43,875 nucleotides of DNA from Candidatus Dechloromonas phosphorivorans (GTDB lineage: Bacteria; Pseudomonadota; Gammaproteobacteria; Burkholderiales; Rhodocyclaceae): assembly GCA_016709495.1 (NCBI GenBank), contig JADJMS010000018.1, forward strand, positions 1 to 43,875, given 5' to 3'. Both the position numbers and the translations under genes were made by a program. Below, piece after piece: positions 1 through 8,418 of the stretch; position 1 is the stretch's first letter; each line of letters opens with the position of its first letter. A model generated the notes under the pieces. That model did no database searches, was not told the origin of the DNA, and was given only the letters and a program-made list of their open reading frames with translations.

Positions 1-1
1 C

Positions 2-244
2 GAACAAACCGAAATCGTCCGCCGCGTCGAAATCCTCTTCGCCTTCGCCGACCGCCTCGAAGCCCGTCTCGCCACGGCCCGCCGGCAGGTTGGCCAGTTG
101 ACGCCAGCCCTGCTCGCCAAGGCTTTCCGGGGCGAACTGGTACCGCAAGACCCGGCTGATGAGCCGGCGGCTGAGTTGCTGAAGCGTCTTGCGGCGCAGC
201 GTGAGGTAGCGCCTAAGGTGAAGCGGGGTCGGGCTAAGGGCTGA
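2..244 (+). CDS. hsdS: Type I restriction-modification specificity subunit, C-terminal fragment
   Basis: The window opens inside a reading frame of about 80 codons ending with TGA at 242. The visible residues contain the stretch LTPALLAKAFRGELVPQDP, which is the recognisable tail of type I restriction specificity (S) subunits: the end of the distal conserved coiled-coil helix and the short post-helix segment. The S subunit holds the two target-recognition domains and directs the HsdM methylase and HsdR translocase/nuclease to the asymmetric DNA site. The recognition domains and any hsdM/hsdR neighbours lie outside the window, so specificity and completeness cannot be judged. The identification rests on family knowledge of this tail motif and is secure despite the short length. 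Confidence 0.85.
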   Translation, partial: EQTEIVRRVEILFAFADRLEARLATARRQVGQLTPALLAKAFRGELVPQDPADEPAAELLKRLAAQREVAPKVKRGRAKG

Positions 245-271
245 GTAGTTGCAAGGCCAGGGCAAAGGCAA

Positions 272-355
272 CCCCCCCCAGCCCCCCTTTTCAGGGGGGA
301 GCACGTTGAGCCGTGCCGTCAGCTCCTCCCCTGAAAAGGGGAGGTTGGGAGGGGT
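272..355. repeat. Long imperfect inverted repeat (hairpin element) after hsdS
   Basis: Two GC-rich arms of about 30 bases (272-302 and 322-355) are near reverse complements. Each arm is itself a small hairpin built around CCCCTTTTCAGGGG, and a third short stem (GCACG at 301-305 with CGTGC at 311-315) sits in the middle. It lies between two converging genes and is followed on the plus strand by a T-run (358-364), so it may end transcription from both sides. It resembles dispersed intergenic REP/MITE-like elements of proteobacteria, but only one copy is in this window. Confidence 0.6.
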
Positions 356-372
356 TGGTTTTTTACTAACAA

Positions 373-995
373 TCAATTAACTTTCATCGCCCCCAGCGTC
401 GCCACATCAATGATTTCCGCGATCCGGTCGCCCAGGCCGGCGAGTACGGCGGCGTGTACCGTCGCGGCTGGTATGGTTTTGCCATCCGGCCCCGGCAAAT
501 CTCGCGTGGCGCTGGCGTCGGCTACCACACCAACCCGGTAGCCACGATGAAAGGCTTCGCGGGCGGTTGAGTCGACACAGTTGTGGGTCATGTAGCCGGC
601 GATGAGCAGCGTCTCAATTCCCCCGGCCTGTAACACATCAGCCAGCCCGGTGCCGGTGAAGGCCGAGGGCAGGTGTTTGTGGATGACCGCCTCGCCTTCG
701 GCTGGCACCAAGCCAGCGATGGGTGCGGCACCGCTGGTATCCGGGGCGAAGATGGGTGCTGTCGCCGGGGCGCGGTGCAATACATGGATGACGGCGATGC
801 CGACTTGGTCGACCCAGGCGCGCAGTTGGCGGGCGGCCTTGCTGGCGGTTGGTTCATCAGGCAAGGCGAGCGGGCCGCTGCGGTATTCGTTCTGGTAATC
901 GATGAGGACGACGGCAGTTTTGGCGGCGACCAGCGTGGCGCCGGCATGCAGGCTGGCGGGACGCCGACGATCTGGCGCAGGGTACGGGCGTTCAT
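373..995 (-). CDS. Cysteine hydrolase of the isochorismatase family (frameshifted near its start)
   Basis: The product of about 205 residues has the isochorismatase-like fold signature: the catalytic Asp in VVLIDYQNEY near the N-terminus, the Lys in HKHLPSAF, and the nucleophilic Cys in THNCVDST. Such enzymes hydrolyse amides or vinyl ethers (nicotinamidase, isochorismatase and many uncharacterised hydrolases); the substrate cannot be told. The ATG at 995 overlaps the stop of the upstream tautomerase gene (ATGA) and begins MNARTLRQIVGVP, a natural start for this family. That start is one frame away from the catalytic domain; a single missing base near 953-960 would join them. The alternative is a TTG start at 1008 in the catalytic frame. 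It is the second gene of a two-gene operon divergent from a LysR regulator that probably controls it. Confidence 0.82.
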
Positions 996-1393
996 GCGCT
1001 TTCTCCAATCAGGGTTTGCGCTTTGCGCGCGGCCTGCGTTTGCCCGTCGTAACCCCAGCTATCAGCGGGCAGTTCGTGCAGGGCAACGTAGAGCGGTGCA
1101 TCGAAAGGGCCAACTGTTACGGTCAACAGCGTTTTTGCCGCAAAAATAAAGGCGGCCTTTTCAGCGGCGCTATTGGTGCCGGCGGTGATCAGCGCCTGCA
1201 GGCTGGCGCCAGTCGCCACGGCTTGCCCGTTGGCGGTGAAGGCACCGGCTGGCAACTGGCTGACGCTGACGACGGTGAGCGCTGCTTCCTTGTGCAATAT
1301 AGTTTGCATCAGGCGCGTCGTTTCCTGCTGCAATCGCTGAATGGTGGCTGGCGCGGCTTGCGGGCCGGTGAGCGTGATCTGGATTAAAGGCAT
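992..1393 (-). CDS. Tautomerase family protein
   Basis: The protein has 133 residues and begins MPLIQITLTG. After removal of Met, Pro-1 would be the catalytic general base, as in 4-oxalocrotonate tautomerase and its relatives. The length is about twice a single 4-OT unit, which fits two beta-alpha-beta repeats in one chain, though the second half lacks an obvious internal Pro equivalent. The gene is first in an operon with the isochorismatase-like hydrolase (4-base overlap) and lies divergent to a LysR gene, an arrangement typical of small inducible detoxification or catabolic operons. One copy of the dispersed 13-base word (1115-1127) sits inside the coding sequence on the opposite strand. 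The substrate is unknown. Confidence 0.8.
   Translation of the reverse strand: MPLIQITLTGPQAAPATIQRLQQETTRLMQTILHKEAALTVVSVSQLPAGAFTANGQAVATGASLQALITAGTNSAAEKAAFIFAAKTLLTVTVGPFDAPLYVALHELPADSWGYDGQTQAARKAQTLIGESA
1115..1127 (+). repeat. Uptake-signal-like word, copy 1 (intragenic)
   Basis: Exact match to TGTTRCGGTCRAC (TGTTACGGTCAAC), followed after 4 bases by TTTTT and after 5 more by AAAAATAAA. It lies inside the tautomerase gene, antisense to it. Confidence 0.85.
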
Positions 1394-1438
1394 GGTGTGC
1401 TCCGGTTGAGTGACGCCTGCATCATTTCACTTGGCGTT

Positions 1439-1491
1439 TATGGATACAATCCGTCAATTTGATAACAGTTTGTTGCTCTATGGAAACAATC
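1439..1491. promoter_or_regulatory. Direct repeat in the divergent tautomerase/LysR control region
   Basis: TATGGATACAATC (1439-1451) recurs as TATGGAAACAATC (1479-1491), 12 of 13 bases identical and 40 bases apart. The second copy spans the lysR start codon. The spacing of close to four helical turns and the position between divergent genes make it a plausible LysR binding region, but it could also be a chance local duplication. Confidence 0.35.
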
Positions 1492-2397
1492 AACCCACTC
1501 GATCATTTATCCGACCTTGCCGTTTTTGTCCGCGTCGTTGATACGCAAGGCTTCTCAGCGGCGGCGCGGGCCATGGGCCTGACCAAATCGGCGATCAGCA
1601 AACGGATCAACCGACTCGAAAAGCAGCTTGGCCTGCGCCTTTTACAGCGCACGACACGCGCCATGTCGCTGACCGAAGCAGGCCGCGTGCTTTATGAACG
1701 GGCGGCGCAGGGTGTTGCGCTGCTCGACGAAAGCGCCCGCCTCGCTGCCGGCCTGGTCGATGCGCCACGCGGCACCTTGCGCGTCACCGCCTCGGTGACT
1801 TTCGGCAAGCTCTGCCTGGCGCCGCTGATTCCCGAATTTCTCGCCCGTTACCCGGAGATCGAGCTGCAACTGACCCTGCTCGACCGCTTCGTCGATCTCG
1901 TCGATGAAGGCTACGACGTCGCCCTGCGCCTGACCCGCACGCCGCCCGATCAGGTGGTGGCCAAGGCGCTGATGCCGGTGCGCTACCGACTATGTGTTGC
2001 GGTCGACGCGCTAAATGGCCAAAAAATTGAAACACCGGCCGACCTTGCCGGTCACAACTGCCTGCATTACGGCCTGCGCGAATTCGGCAATGAATGGCGT
2101 TTCCAGCGCGGCACGGAAGAAGCGCGAGTGCGCGTGACAAGCAACGTCGTGGTCAATAACAGCGAGGTGGTGCGCGACCTGCTGCTCGCCGGCATGGGCA
2201 TCGGGCTGGTCTGGAACTATGCAGTGGACCGCGAAATTGCCGATGGCCAACTGATTCCGCTGCTGCCGGACTGGACGCCGGTCGGTCCCTTCGGCCAGAC
2301 GGCTTACGCGCTATGGCTGCCGCAAAGCCACCTGCCGCCAAAGATTCGCGTGTTTGTCGACTTTCTTGCCGAGCGCTTGCGCGAGACGCCAGCCTAG
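1480..2397 (+). CDS. LysR-family transcriptional regulator
   Basis: The 305-residue protein has the standard LysR layout: an N-terminal winged helix-turn-helix (about residues 8-65, with FSAAARAMGLTKSAISKRI as recognition helix region), a linker helix, and a two-lobed periplasmic-binding-like effector domain (about 95-300). The ATG at 1480 is preferred over an in-frame TTG at 1459 because it places the helix-turn-helix at the usual distance from the N-terminus; no strong ribosome binding site is visible. It is divergent from the tautomerase/hydrolase pair, the typical place for the activator or repressor of that operon. Its stop codon overlaps that of the convergent hipA by two bases. A copy of the dispersed word (1995-2007) is embedded in frame, encoding VAVD. 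Confidence 0.93.
   Translation: METINPLDHLSDLAVFVRVVDTQGFSAAARAMGLTKSAISKRINRLEKQLGLRLLQRTTRAMSLTEAGRVLYERAAQGVALLDESARLAAGLVDAPRGTLRVTASVTFGKLCLAPLIPEFLARYPEIELQLTLLDRFVDLVDEGYDVALRLTRTPPDQVVAKALMPVRYRLCVAVDALNGQKIETPADLAGHNCLHYGLREFGNEWRFQRGTEEARVRVTSNVVVNNSEVVRDLLLAGMGIGLVWNYAVDREIADGQLIPLLPDWTPVGPFGQTAYALWLPQSHLPPKIRVFVDFLAERLRETPA
1995..2007 (+). repeat. Uptake-signal-like word, copy 2 (intragenic)
   Basis: TGTTGCGGTCGAC, exact consensus match, followed by TAAAT after 4 bases and AAAAAATT after 4 more. It is read in frame within lysR as VAVD. Confidence 0.85.
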
Positions 2398-3675
2398 CCC
2401 TGTTTCGCCCAGCCCGGCTGCAAGGCCGCAATGCGTTGCGTTTCTGCCTCGCCCACGCCAGCCGATGCTGCGAATTCCGGCCAGCGGGCGACGGCTTCTC
2501 TGATCCGCTGCAGCCGCTCACGAGCACGGCGAATGTCGTAGGTTTTGGCCAGGTGCAGCAGATCCTCGGCGCCGATCTCCCATTTTTTTCCACCCACCTG
2601 CATCTGGTGCCAGCGCGTCCATTTGCCCTCACCGGGATTGTGCGCAAAACAGGTGTCGTAAGCCGGGGCAAGCCGCCACTGACCTGAACTGTCCATCAGG
2701 AAACCTAAATTCTTGGTGTGGTCATCGCAATTAGCGATGGCAATGTTGAAGGCACAACGCGCCCAGGCCTGCTCCAGCGCGTCGGCGCCAAGGCGCAAGC
2801 CGAGGACGGTGCGCAGGTATTGGTCGTAGCTGTGCACGTAGGGCATGTTGAAATCGAGGTGCATCAGGCCGCACAAGGACTGGGCATGCAGCTTTTGGTT
2901 GCCGTCGCGATCAAAACGCCGGGTCATGAAATGAGCGCGATTGCCTTCTTCGAGCAGACGGCATTCGTTCATCTCGATACCGGCAGCAGTCGCCATCAGG
3001 TAGTGAGCGTATTCGACGCGCCCGAAACCGGCGCTGGTGCCCAACTCGCCGTCGGCGCCGACGTCAAACTTGAGCAGCCAGTGTTCAAAACCTTCCGGCA
3101 CGTCAAACTGCCCGGAGACCACCTGATTGGTCTGCCGGTTCCAGCCGATGACGGCCTTGGCACGCGCGCCGCCGGCGGAACTGCCGATGTCGATGATGTC
3201 CTGAGCGATGCTGCGAGAATTCACCTTTCAACGCCCGCCGCGCATCTTCGACCAGATGCGCCATGTCGAGCGGCAAACTGGCCGCTGCACCGCGCAGCTC
3301 CGTTTCAGCCGGCTCGAATTCGAGCGCACCCATGCTGCGCCGCCCGACATAGAGGAGCCGCTGTAAACTGGTGATCTCCTTGGGCAGGATGCCGCGCCGC
3401 GCCAGATATTCGTCGATCAGCGCGTTGCCGAATTTGTCGGGCAATGAATCTGCGAGCAGGCCCGGCAGGCCATGAAAGGTTTCCTGAGCCAGCGCGGGAA
3501 AGCTGAAGCGGCGCCTGGCCTTCATCTTCATCAGGATCGGCGAGAGTTCGAGATGGCCCTTTTCAAATTCCGGGGCGTAGCTGAACTCGTAATAGCCGGG
3601 CTTGTTCCTCAGCGGCGCCACCGCCCCGACGAATTGCCCCCAGATATTGACTTGAATTGCCCGGATCTCTTCCAT
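2394..3675 (-). CDS. hipA: HipA-family serine/threonine kinase toxin, broken by a frameshift
   Basis: Two overlapping reading frames together give one HipA-like protein of about 425 residues. The first (3675 down to about 3222) begins MEEIRAIQVNIWGQFVG and covers the N-subdomain-1. The second (about 3224 to 2394) contains the glycine-rich nucleotide loop SSAGGARAK, the catalytic DDHTKN motif and the metal-binding LAPAYD motif. HipA kinases phosphorylate the glutamyl-tRNA synthetase or related targets and arrest growth unless held by HipB. A one-base change near 3222 restores a single frame. Because a GTG start exists exactly at the junction, a split HipS/HipT-like arrangement is an alternative, but the 120-base overlap argues for a simple frameshift. 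The start lies 3 bases after the hipB stop, a typical hipBA operon. Confidence 0.85.
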
Positions 3676-3678
3676 GCT

Positions 3679-3996
3679 TTAACTCCGGTTTGAGCGCGGT
3701 GCGCGCTGCCGACCCTGCTTGGCCTTTTTTTGCGCCTCGGCCAGCACATCGAGCGGACTCGGGCTGTCCGCATCGGGCACCACGGCGAGCAGGCCGTCGA
3801 GCAGATCCATGCTGCGCAGGATGGCGATCAGATTGCGCAGCGTAATGGCGCCGGTTTTTTCGAAGCGTTTGAGCGGTGTCAGCCCGATCCCGCTTTTATG
3901 CGCCAGATCGGCCTGAGTCATGGCCGCCCCATTGGGCGATACGCGCCATGCCTTGAGTGTTTCCGCAAACTTTACGGCGACTTCTTCATTGGTCAT
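3679..3996 (-). CDS. hipB: HipB-like helix-turn-helix antitoxin
   Basis: The product of 105 residues carries an XRE-type helix-turn-helix (MTQADLAHKSGIGLTPLKRF region, about residues 26-60) and a basic C-terminal tail. It precedes hipA by 3 bases in the same orientation, so it should be the DNA-binding antitoxin that neutralises HipA and represses the operon. An ATG at 4011 would add five residues; neither start has a good ribosome binding site, and the shorter form is chosen because its sequence begins with the conserved-looking MTNEEVAVKFAE. The AT-rich stretch upstream with two matching palindromes is the likely operator. Confidence 0.82.
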   Translation of the reverse strand: MTNEEVAVKFAETLKAWRVSPNGAAMTQADLAHKSGIGLTPLKRFEKTGAITLRNLIAILRSMDLLDGLLAVVPDADSPSPLDVLAEAQKKAKQGRQRAPRSNRS

Positions 3997-4060
3997 GCGG
4001 CAAGTATCCATAGCCTATTTTTAGCCCTTTAGATGAATAAAAATCTTCTTACAGTCCAAT

Positions 4061-4113
4061 TATAGGTTACTAAACGTAAAATTCAATTTACATTCCATTT
4101 TTAGTCCACTAAA
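4061..4113. promoter_or_regulatory. Two palindromic sites upstream of hipB (candidate HipB operators)
   Basis: TATAGGTTACTAAA (4061-4074) and TTTAGTCCACTAAA (4100-4113) share the form TWTAG-N4-CTAAA with centres 39 bases apart. The second sits inside a longer perfect palindrome, ATTTTTAGTCCACTAAAAAT (4097-4116). They occupy the AT-rich, non-coding stretch in front of hipB. HipB proteins are known to bind paired palindromes in their own promoters. Confidence 0.5.
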
Positions 4114-4116
4114 AAT

Positions 4117-4286
4117 ATATAAATTAAATTAAAGACTAATATTGGTCTTTTATAGCAACCCCACCCACCCACCTCGGCATACAGCAACAACACCCCACAG
4201 ACACTTGAAGCAGATGAATTGCCGGTGCGCGCCGCCGCCCTATGATAAATTTGCCGCCGACTTGATTCAGGATTCAACGCCAGACC
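4117..4286. other. Non-coding gap between hipB and parC
   Basis: No gene is seen. AAAGAC (4131-4136) and GTCTTT form a short hairpin followed by a few Ts at about 4131-4152. The GC content changes sharply at about 4155 from the AT-rich hip control region to normal chromosomal composition, suggesting the boundary of the toxin-antitoxin insertion next to parC. No clear promoter for parC could be picked out. Confidence 0.35.
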
Positions 4287-6691
4287 ATGACCGACCAGCT
4301 CAACCTCTTCGATGCCAGCGCCAAGCTGGTAACCGACGCCGCCAAGGAAGCAGAATTGCCTGCGCCCCAGCAGCCCGACCAAGCTGAGAAAGCAGTTGCG
4401 GCACCGCCCTTCGAAACGGATTCGGCAGCACCGCCCGCTCTGCCCCCTCCCGCCAGCGGCCCGGCCGACGACATTCCCTCGCCCGCCGACTACGCCGCCC
4501 GCCGCTATCTCGAATACGCGATGAGCGTCGTCACCGGCCGCGCCCTGCCTTCCGTGGCCGATGGCCAGAAACCAGTGCAGCGCCGCATTCTCTACGCCAT
4601 GCACCGCATGGGCCTCTACAAGAGCCCGCGCCACGTCAAGTCGGCGCGCGTGGTCGGCGATGTGATCGGTAAATATCACCCGCACGGCGATTCGTCGGTT
4701 TATGAAGCAATGGTGCGCATGGCCCAGGACTGGAGCCTGCGTTACCCGATAGTCGATGGCCAGGGCAATTTCGGCTCACGCGATGGCGACAACGCCGCCG
4801 CCATGCGTTACACGGAAGCCCGCCTGACGCCGATTGCCGAGCTCTTGCTGGCGGAGCTTGACGAAGGCACGGTCGATTGGAAACCAAATTACGACGGCGC
4901 CAACGACGAGCCGGTGCTGCTGCCGGCGCGCCTGCCGTTTTGCCTGCTCAACGGCGCCTCCGGCATTGCCGTCGGCATGGCGACCGAAATCCCGGCACAC
5001 AACCTGCGCGAAGTAGCAAATGTTGCGGTCAACCTGATAAAAGACCCGAATTTTTCGGAAGAAGAAGTCCTGGCGCTGATCCCCGGCCCGGATTACCCGG
5101 GTGGCGCGCAGATCATCTCGACCGCCGAGGAAATCGCCGCCATCTATCGCGGTGGCCGTGGCAGCATGCGTGTTCGGGCCAAATGGAAGATCGAAAATCT
5201 GGCGCGCGGCCAGTGGCGGCTGGTCATTACCGAACTGCCGCCGGGCGTGTCGACCAATACCGTCATGTCGGAAATCGAAGCCTGCTCCAACCCGGTGGCC
5301 AAGGATAAGGCCGGCAAAAGGTGTTCACGCCGGAACAACTCAACCTCAAGGCGGCATTTTTGTCGTCAATTTCCGAACGCGGCGTGCGCGACGAATCGGG
5401 CAAGGAACACGCCATCCGGTTGGTCATTGAACCAGCTTCTTCGCGTCAAGGCCAGGACGATCTGGTGCGCCTGCTGCTCGCTCACACCAGCCTTGAAACC
5501 AATGCTTCAATTAACTTGACGGTGCTTGGCGTGACCGGCACGCCGCGTCAGGCTTCGCTCTACAGCATCATTGCCGAATGGTGCCGCTTCCGGCTGGCCA
5601 CCGTGCAACGGCGCACGCGCCATCGCCTGACGGCTGCCGAAAAGCGCATCCATATCCTGGAAGGCCGTTTGGCAGTACTGCTCGATATCGACAAGGTGAT
5701 CAAGGTCATCCGTGAATCGGACGATCCCAAGATCGATCTGATGGCGCATTTCAAGCTGTCCGAAATCCAGGCCGAAGACATCCTCGAAATCCGCTTGCGT
5801 CAATTGGCGCGACTGGAAGGGATCAAGATTGGCGAAGAACTGGCCAAGCTGCGCGAGGAAGCCAAGGGGCTGAATCACCTGCTCGATTCGGACGAAGCGC
5901 TGCGCACCTGCGTGGCGAGTGAAATTGAAGCCGATGCCAAGAAATATGGCGATGACCGCCGCACCTTCATCGAAGCCGCTGAGAAGGTGACGATGTCGGA
6001 TGCCAAAACCGTCTCCATCGTTGATGAACCAACGACACTGATCGTCTCGAAGCACGGCTGGTTGCGCTCACGTCAGGGCCACAATATTGACCCGACGCAA
6101 CTGACTTTCCGCTCCGGCGATGCCCTCCTCGCCTGCCTGCCATGCCGCACGGTGGATAGCCTGATTCTGCTCGACACCAAGGGCCGCGCATATTCGATCC
6201 CGGCTTCCGACATTCCCGGCGGCAAGGGTGACGGCCTGCCGGCAACTTCACTGGCTGATTTCCAGGATGGCGGAAAAACCTGTCTGGCGTTAGCGGTGCA
6301 GAGCGAAAAAATCTATCTGGTCGCTGCAGATGGCGGCTACGGCTTCCGCTGCAAGGGTGAGGACTTCATGTCGCGCGGCAAGGCCGGCAAGGCTTTCCTG
6401 ACCTTGGGTGAAAACGAATCTCCGGCTATTTTCATGCCGGCCCCGAGTGAAGGCGAAATTGCCTGCGTAACGAAAGATGGCCGTGCACTGGTCTTCAATA
6501 TTGAGGAAATCCGCCTGCTAGCCAAGGGCCGTGGCCTCAAGCTGATCGATGCCGATCCCGGCAAAACGGCGCTGGATGACATTATTCCAGTGGAGAATGG
6601 CGCCGCCGGCAAGCTCAAGGGCGAACGGCTGGAAATCTGCCGTGGCAATCGTGGCGGCAAGGGCAAACTGGTTCGGGCCAGTCGCAAGTAA
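4287..6691 (+). CDS. parC: DNA topoisomerase IV subunit A (one-base frameshift)
   Basis: ParC is the DNA-breaking subunit that, with ParE, decatenates daughter chromosomes. The N-terminal frame carries the winged-helix/tower region with GKYHPHGDSSVYEAM (quinolone-determining region, unmutated Ser) and the catalytic Tyr at about residue 175 in AAAMRYTEARL. The C-terminal frame gives the coiled coil and beta-pinwheel. The two frames meet at an A-run (5316-5319): adding one A restores the conserved KKVFTPEQLNLKAAFL join, so this is most likely a sequencing indel. About 65 Ala/Pro-rich residues precede the conserved DYAARRYLEYAMS core, a longer extension than usual. parE is not adjacent. A copy of the dispersed word (5021-5033) lies in frame (VAVN). 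A strong terminator follows the stop. Confidence 0.95.
5021..5033 (+). repeat. Uptake-signal-like word, copy 3 (intragenic)
   Basis: TGTTGCGGTCAAC, exact match, followed by ATAAAA after 3 bases and AATTTTT after 6 more. It is read in frame in parC as VAVN. Confidence 0.85.
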
Positions 6692-6699
6692 TCGACATC

Positions 6700-6712
6700 T
6701 GTTTCGGTCAAC
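6700..6712 (+). repeat. Uptake-signal-like word, copy 4 (intergenic, one mismatch)
   Basis: TGTTTCGGTCAAC has one mismatch to the consensus. It lies 8 bases after the parC stop and is followed by AATAAAA and then AATTTTTT; the second tract forms the loop of the parC terminator. Confidence 0.65.
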
Positions 6713-6717
6713 CAATA

Positions 6718-6747
6718 AAACGGGGCAATTTTTTGCCCCGTTTTTTT
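6718..6747. terminator. Intrinsic terminator after parC
   Basis: A stem of eight base pairs (ACGGGGCA with TGCCCCGT) closes an A/T loop and is followed by seven Ts. It sits directly after parC and abuts the stop of the convergent permease gene; on the minus strand the tail is poor, so it mainly serves parC. Confidence 0.9.
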
Positions 6748-7876
6748 ATGGCAGTTTGAGATCTTTCGTTACCAACTGCTGCTGCAAGGCCCGCTCATGC
6801 GCATGCCGCGCGCGCAGGCGGGGGTCGGTAACCAGCATGCCGATCGTTTCACCGAGCACCATCGCCACGCCCAGCACGGGCAAAACCAGCATCAAGCCCG
6901 GCACACCAGCCACCGCGCCACCGACAAAAATCATTAACACTGTGAGCAATGGGTGCATGTTGAGGCTTTTGCCTATAGTCAGCGGCATGAAGAAAAAGTC
7001 ATCAAGCAGGCGCACGAAGATGAACAGGCCGATGGCCGCATAAGCAACACCGGGATTGCCGGGGAAATCGGTGGCCGCCACCAGCACCACGAGCAGGCAG
7101 CCCAGCACCGAACCAATGTAAGGCACCCAGGCCAGCACGGCGGTGAGCAATCCAAGCAACAGCGCACCGGAAACGCCGATCAGCCATAGACCGCCGGCGA
7201 GGCACAGGGTATCAAGCAGGGTCAGCTCGATCAGGCCGATGAAATAAAGGCGCGATGTGCGGTCGACCTGATCCATCAGGAACAGGCTGCGCTCAAAATA
7301 GGCATTGGGCACGGCACGCGCCAGAAACTTGCGGAAGCGCCAGCCGTCGCGCAGCATGAAGAAAGCGAGAAAGGGTGCCAACAATAGCGAGGGCGACCAG
7401 GCGGCAATGGTCATGGCAATCGCCGGTATGTATTTTTCGGCGAAATGCGCTGTGAATTCGGCAATCTGCCGCGTCATTTCCTGACTGGCATGGGCTTGCG
7501 CCAGCATGTCAAAACGTCCTTCAAGCTGAACGATGCTGGCCGTCAAAAAATGGATGCCACCATCAAGGTAACGCATGGCGGAATCCTGCCAGGTCACGGC
7601 TTCGGCGAGTAACTTCGGAAAGCCCAGCAGGCCAATCAACACGATCAGCGCAAAGGCACCGCTGCTGACCCAGCCTGCTGCGTGGTCATGCGACATACCG
7701 CCGAGCACCAGACGCAGTTTGAGCGGCAACAGGGCGTAATAAATGATCAGCGCCAGCACAAAGGGCACGACCAGCCAGAGAATTTTCTGGAAGAGGAAAA
7801 GGATCAGGCAGGTGCCGGCGATGATCGCCGCCCACACAATCGGCCCGGATTGATACTGGCCAGGCTTGAAGGTCAT
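6746..7876 (-). CDS. AI-2E family (PerM-like) integral membrane permease
   Basis: The 376-residue protein has about eight hydrophobic segments. Paired helices lie near the N-terminus (residues 13-55), a long polar region in the middle (about 85-150), and a cluster of closely spaced helices fills the C-terminal half, the standard profile of the AI-2E/PerM family (formerly UPF0118). The stretch PYIGSVLGCLL near residue 255 matches the conserved PxxG motif region. Members export autoinducer-2 or move small ions, but the substrate here is unknown. Its ATG overlaps the stop of the upstream cyclic-nucleotide-binding gene by four bases, so the two are translationally coupled. The start choice is supported by that overlap. 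Confidence 0.88.
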   Translation of the reverse strand: MTFKPGQYQSGPIVWAAIIAGTCLILFLFQKILWLVVPFVLALIIYYALLPLKLRLVLGGMSHDHAAGWVSSGAFALIVLIGLLGFPKLLAEAVTWQDSAMRYLDGGIHFLTASIVQLEGRFDMLAQAHASQEMTRQIAEFTAHFAEKYIPAIAMTIAAWSPSLLLAPFLAFFMLRDGWRFRKFLARAVPNAYFERSLFLMDQVDRTSRLYFIGLIELTLLDTLCLAGGLWLIGVSGALLLGLLTAVLAWVPYIGSVLGCLLVVLVAATDFPGNPGVAYAAIGLFIFVRLLDDFFFMPLTIGKSLNMHPLLTVLMIFVGGAVAGVPGLMLVLPVLGVAMVLGETIGMLVTDPRLRARHAHERALQQQLVTKDLKLP

Positions 7877-8352
7877 TGGATCACGGCGCCGTCAGTCGTT
7901 TGAGCCAGCATCTGGCGTAAACGCTGGCCGAGATGACGGGCAAGCTGCATGGCAATTTTGGAGGCGATCTGCGCGTGCGCATCCATCAAACGCTCAAAAT
8001 CGCCACGAAAGAGAACAGCCAGCTCACTTGGTGCACTGGCTCGCACTTGAGCCGAGCGCGGCCAGTCATCAAGCAGCCCAAGCTCACCGAAAAAATCGCC
8101 AGTCTTCAGTTCGGCAAGCGGCGTTTCATGCTGGCCCGGCAAGTAAATCGCCGCCGCACCGCTAACAATAATGTAAAGCGCCTGCCCCTCCTCGCCAGCA
8201 TCGAAAACGACCTCGCCGGCAAGAAATGTCCGATCATGAACAAAGGCATCGACAATCTTCAACTCGCGCTCGGTCAGATTGCAGAACAACTCGGTATTGG
8301 CGAGCCGATGGCTGACTTTGATCGTCTGATGAGCGCGTGAAAACCACAACAT
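7873..8352 (-). CDS. Stand-alone cyclic-nucleotide-binding domain protein
   Basis: The 159-residue protein is mostly one cNMP-binding beta-roll (about residues 22-130) with the phosphate-binding cassette DFFGELGLLDDWPRSAQVRA, including the Glu and Arg used to bind the ribose and phosphate. A short C-terminal helix follows and there is no helix-turn-helix, so it is not a CRP-type activator. It is translationally coupled (ATGA) to the PerM-like permease, suggesting it senses a nucleotide and acts on, or is produced together with, that membrane protein. The ligand is unknown. The name rests on a clear domain match. Confidence 0.87.
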   Translation of the reverse strand: MLWFSRAHQTIKVSHRLANTELFCNLTERELKIVDAFVHDRTFLAGEVVFDAGEEGQALYIIVSGAAAIYLPGQHETPLAELKTGDFFGELGLLDDWPRSAQVRASAPSELAVLFRGDFERLMDAHAQIASKIAMQLARHLGQRLRQMLAQTTDGAVIQ

Positions 8353-8418
8353 GGGGATTTCCTGAAGATGAACCGGGAAGGAATTTTAACCTCACCCTTC
8401 CCGTCACTTTCGCTCATC

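Noticed and set aside
5310..5325. Programmed frameshift in parC
   Set aside because: The A-run is too short for a classical slippery site, no stimulatory structure is seen, and one added A restores the conserved protein.
7260..7275. Further copies of the uptake-like word (7260, 12706, 14353, 15010, 27143, 34071, 38670)
   Set aside because: They share 9-11 core bases but miss the 5' TGTT part or the A/T tracts, so they were not counted.
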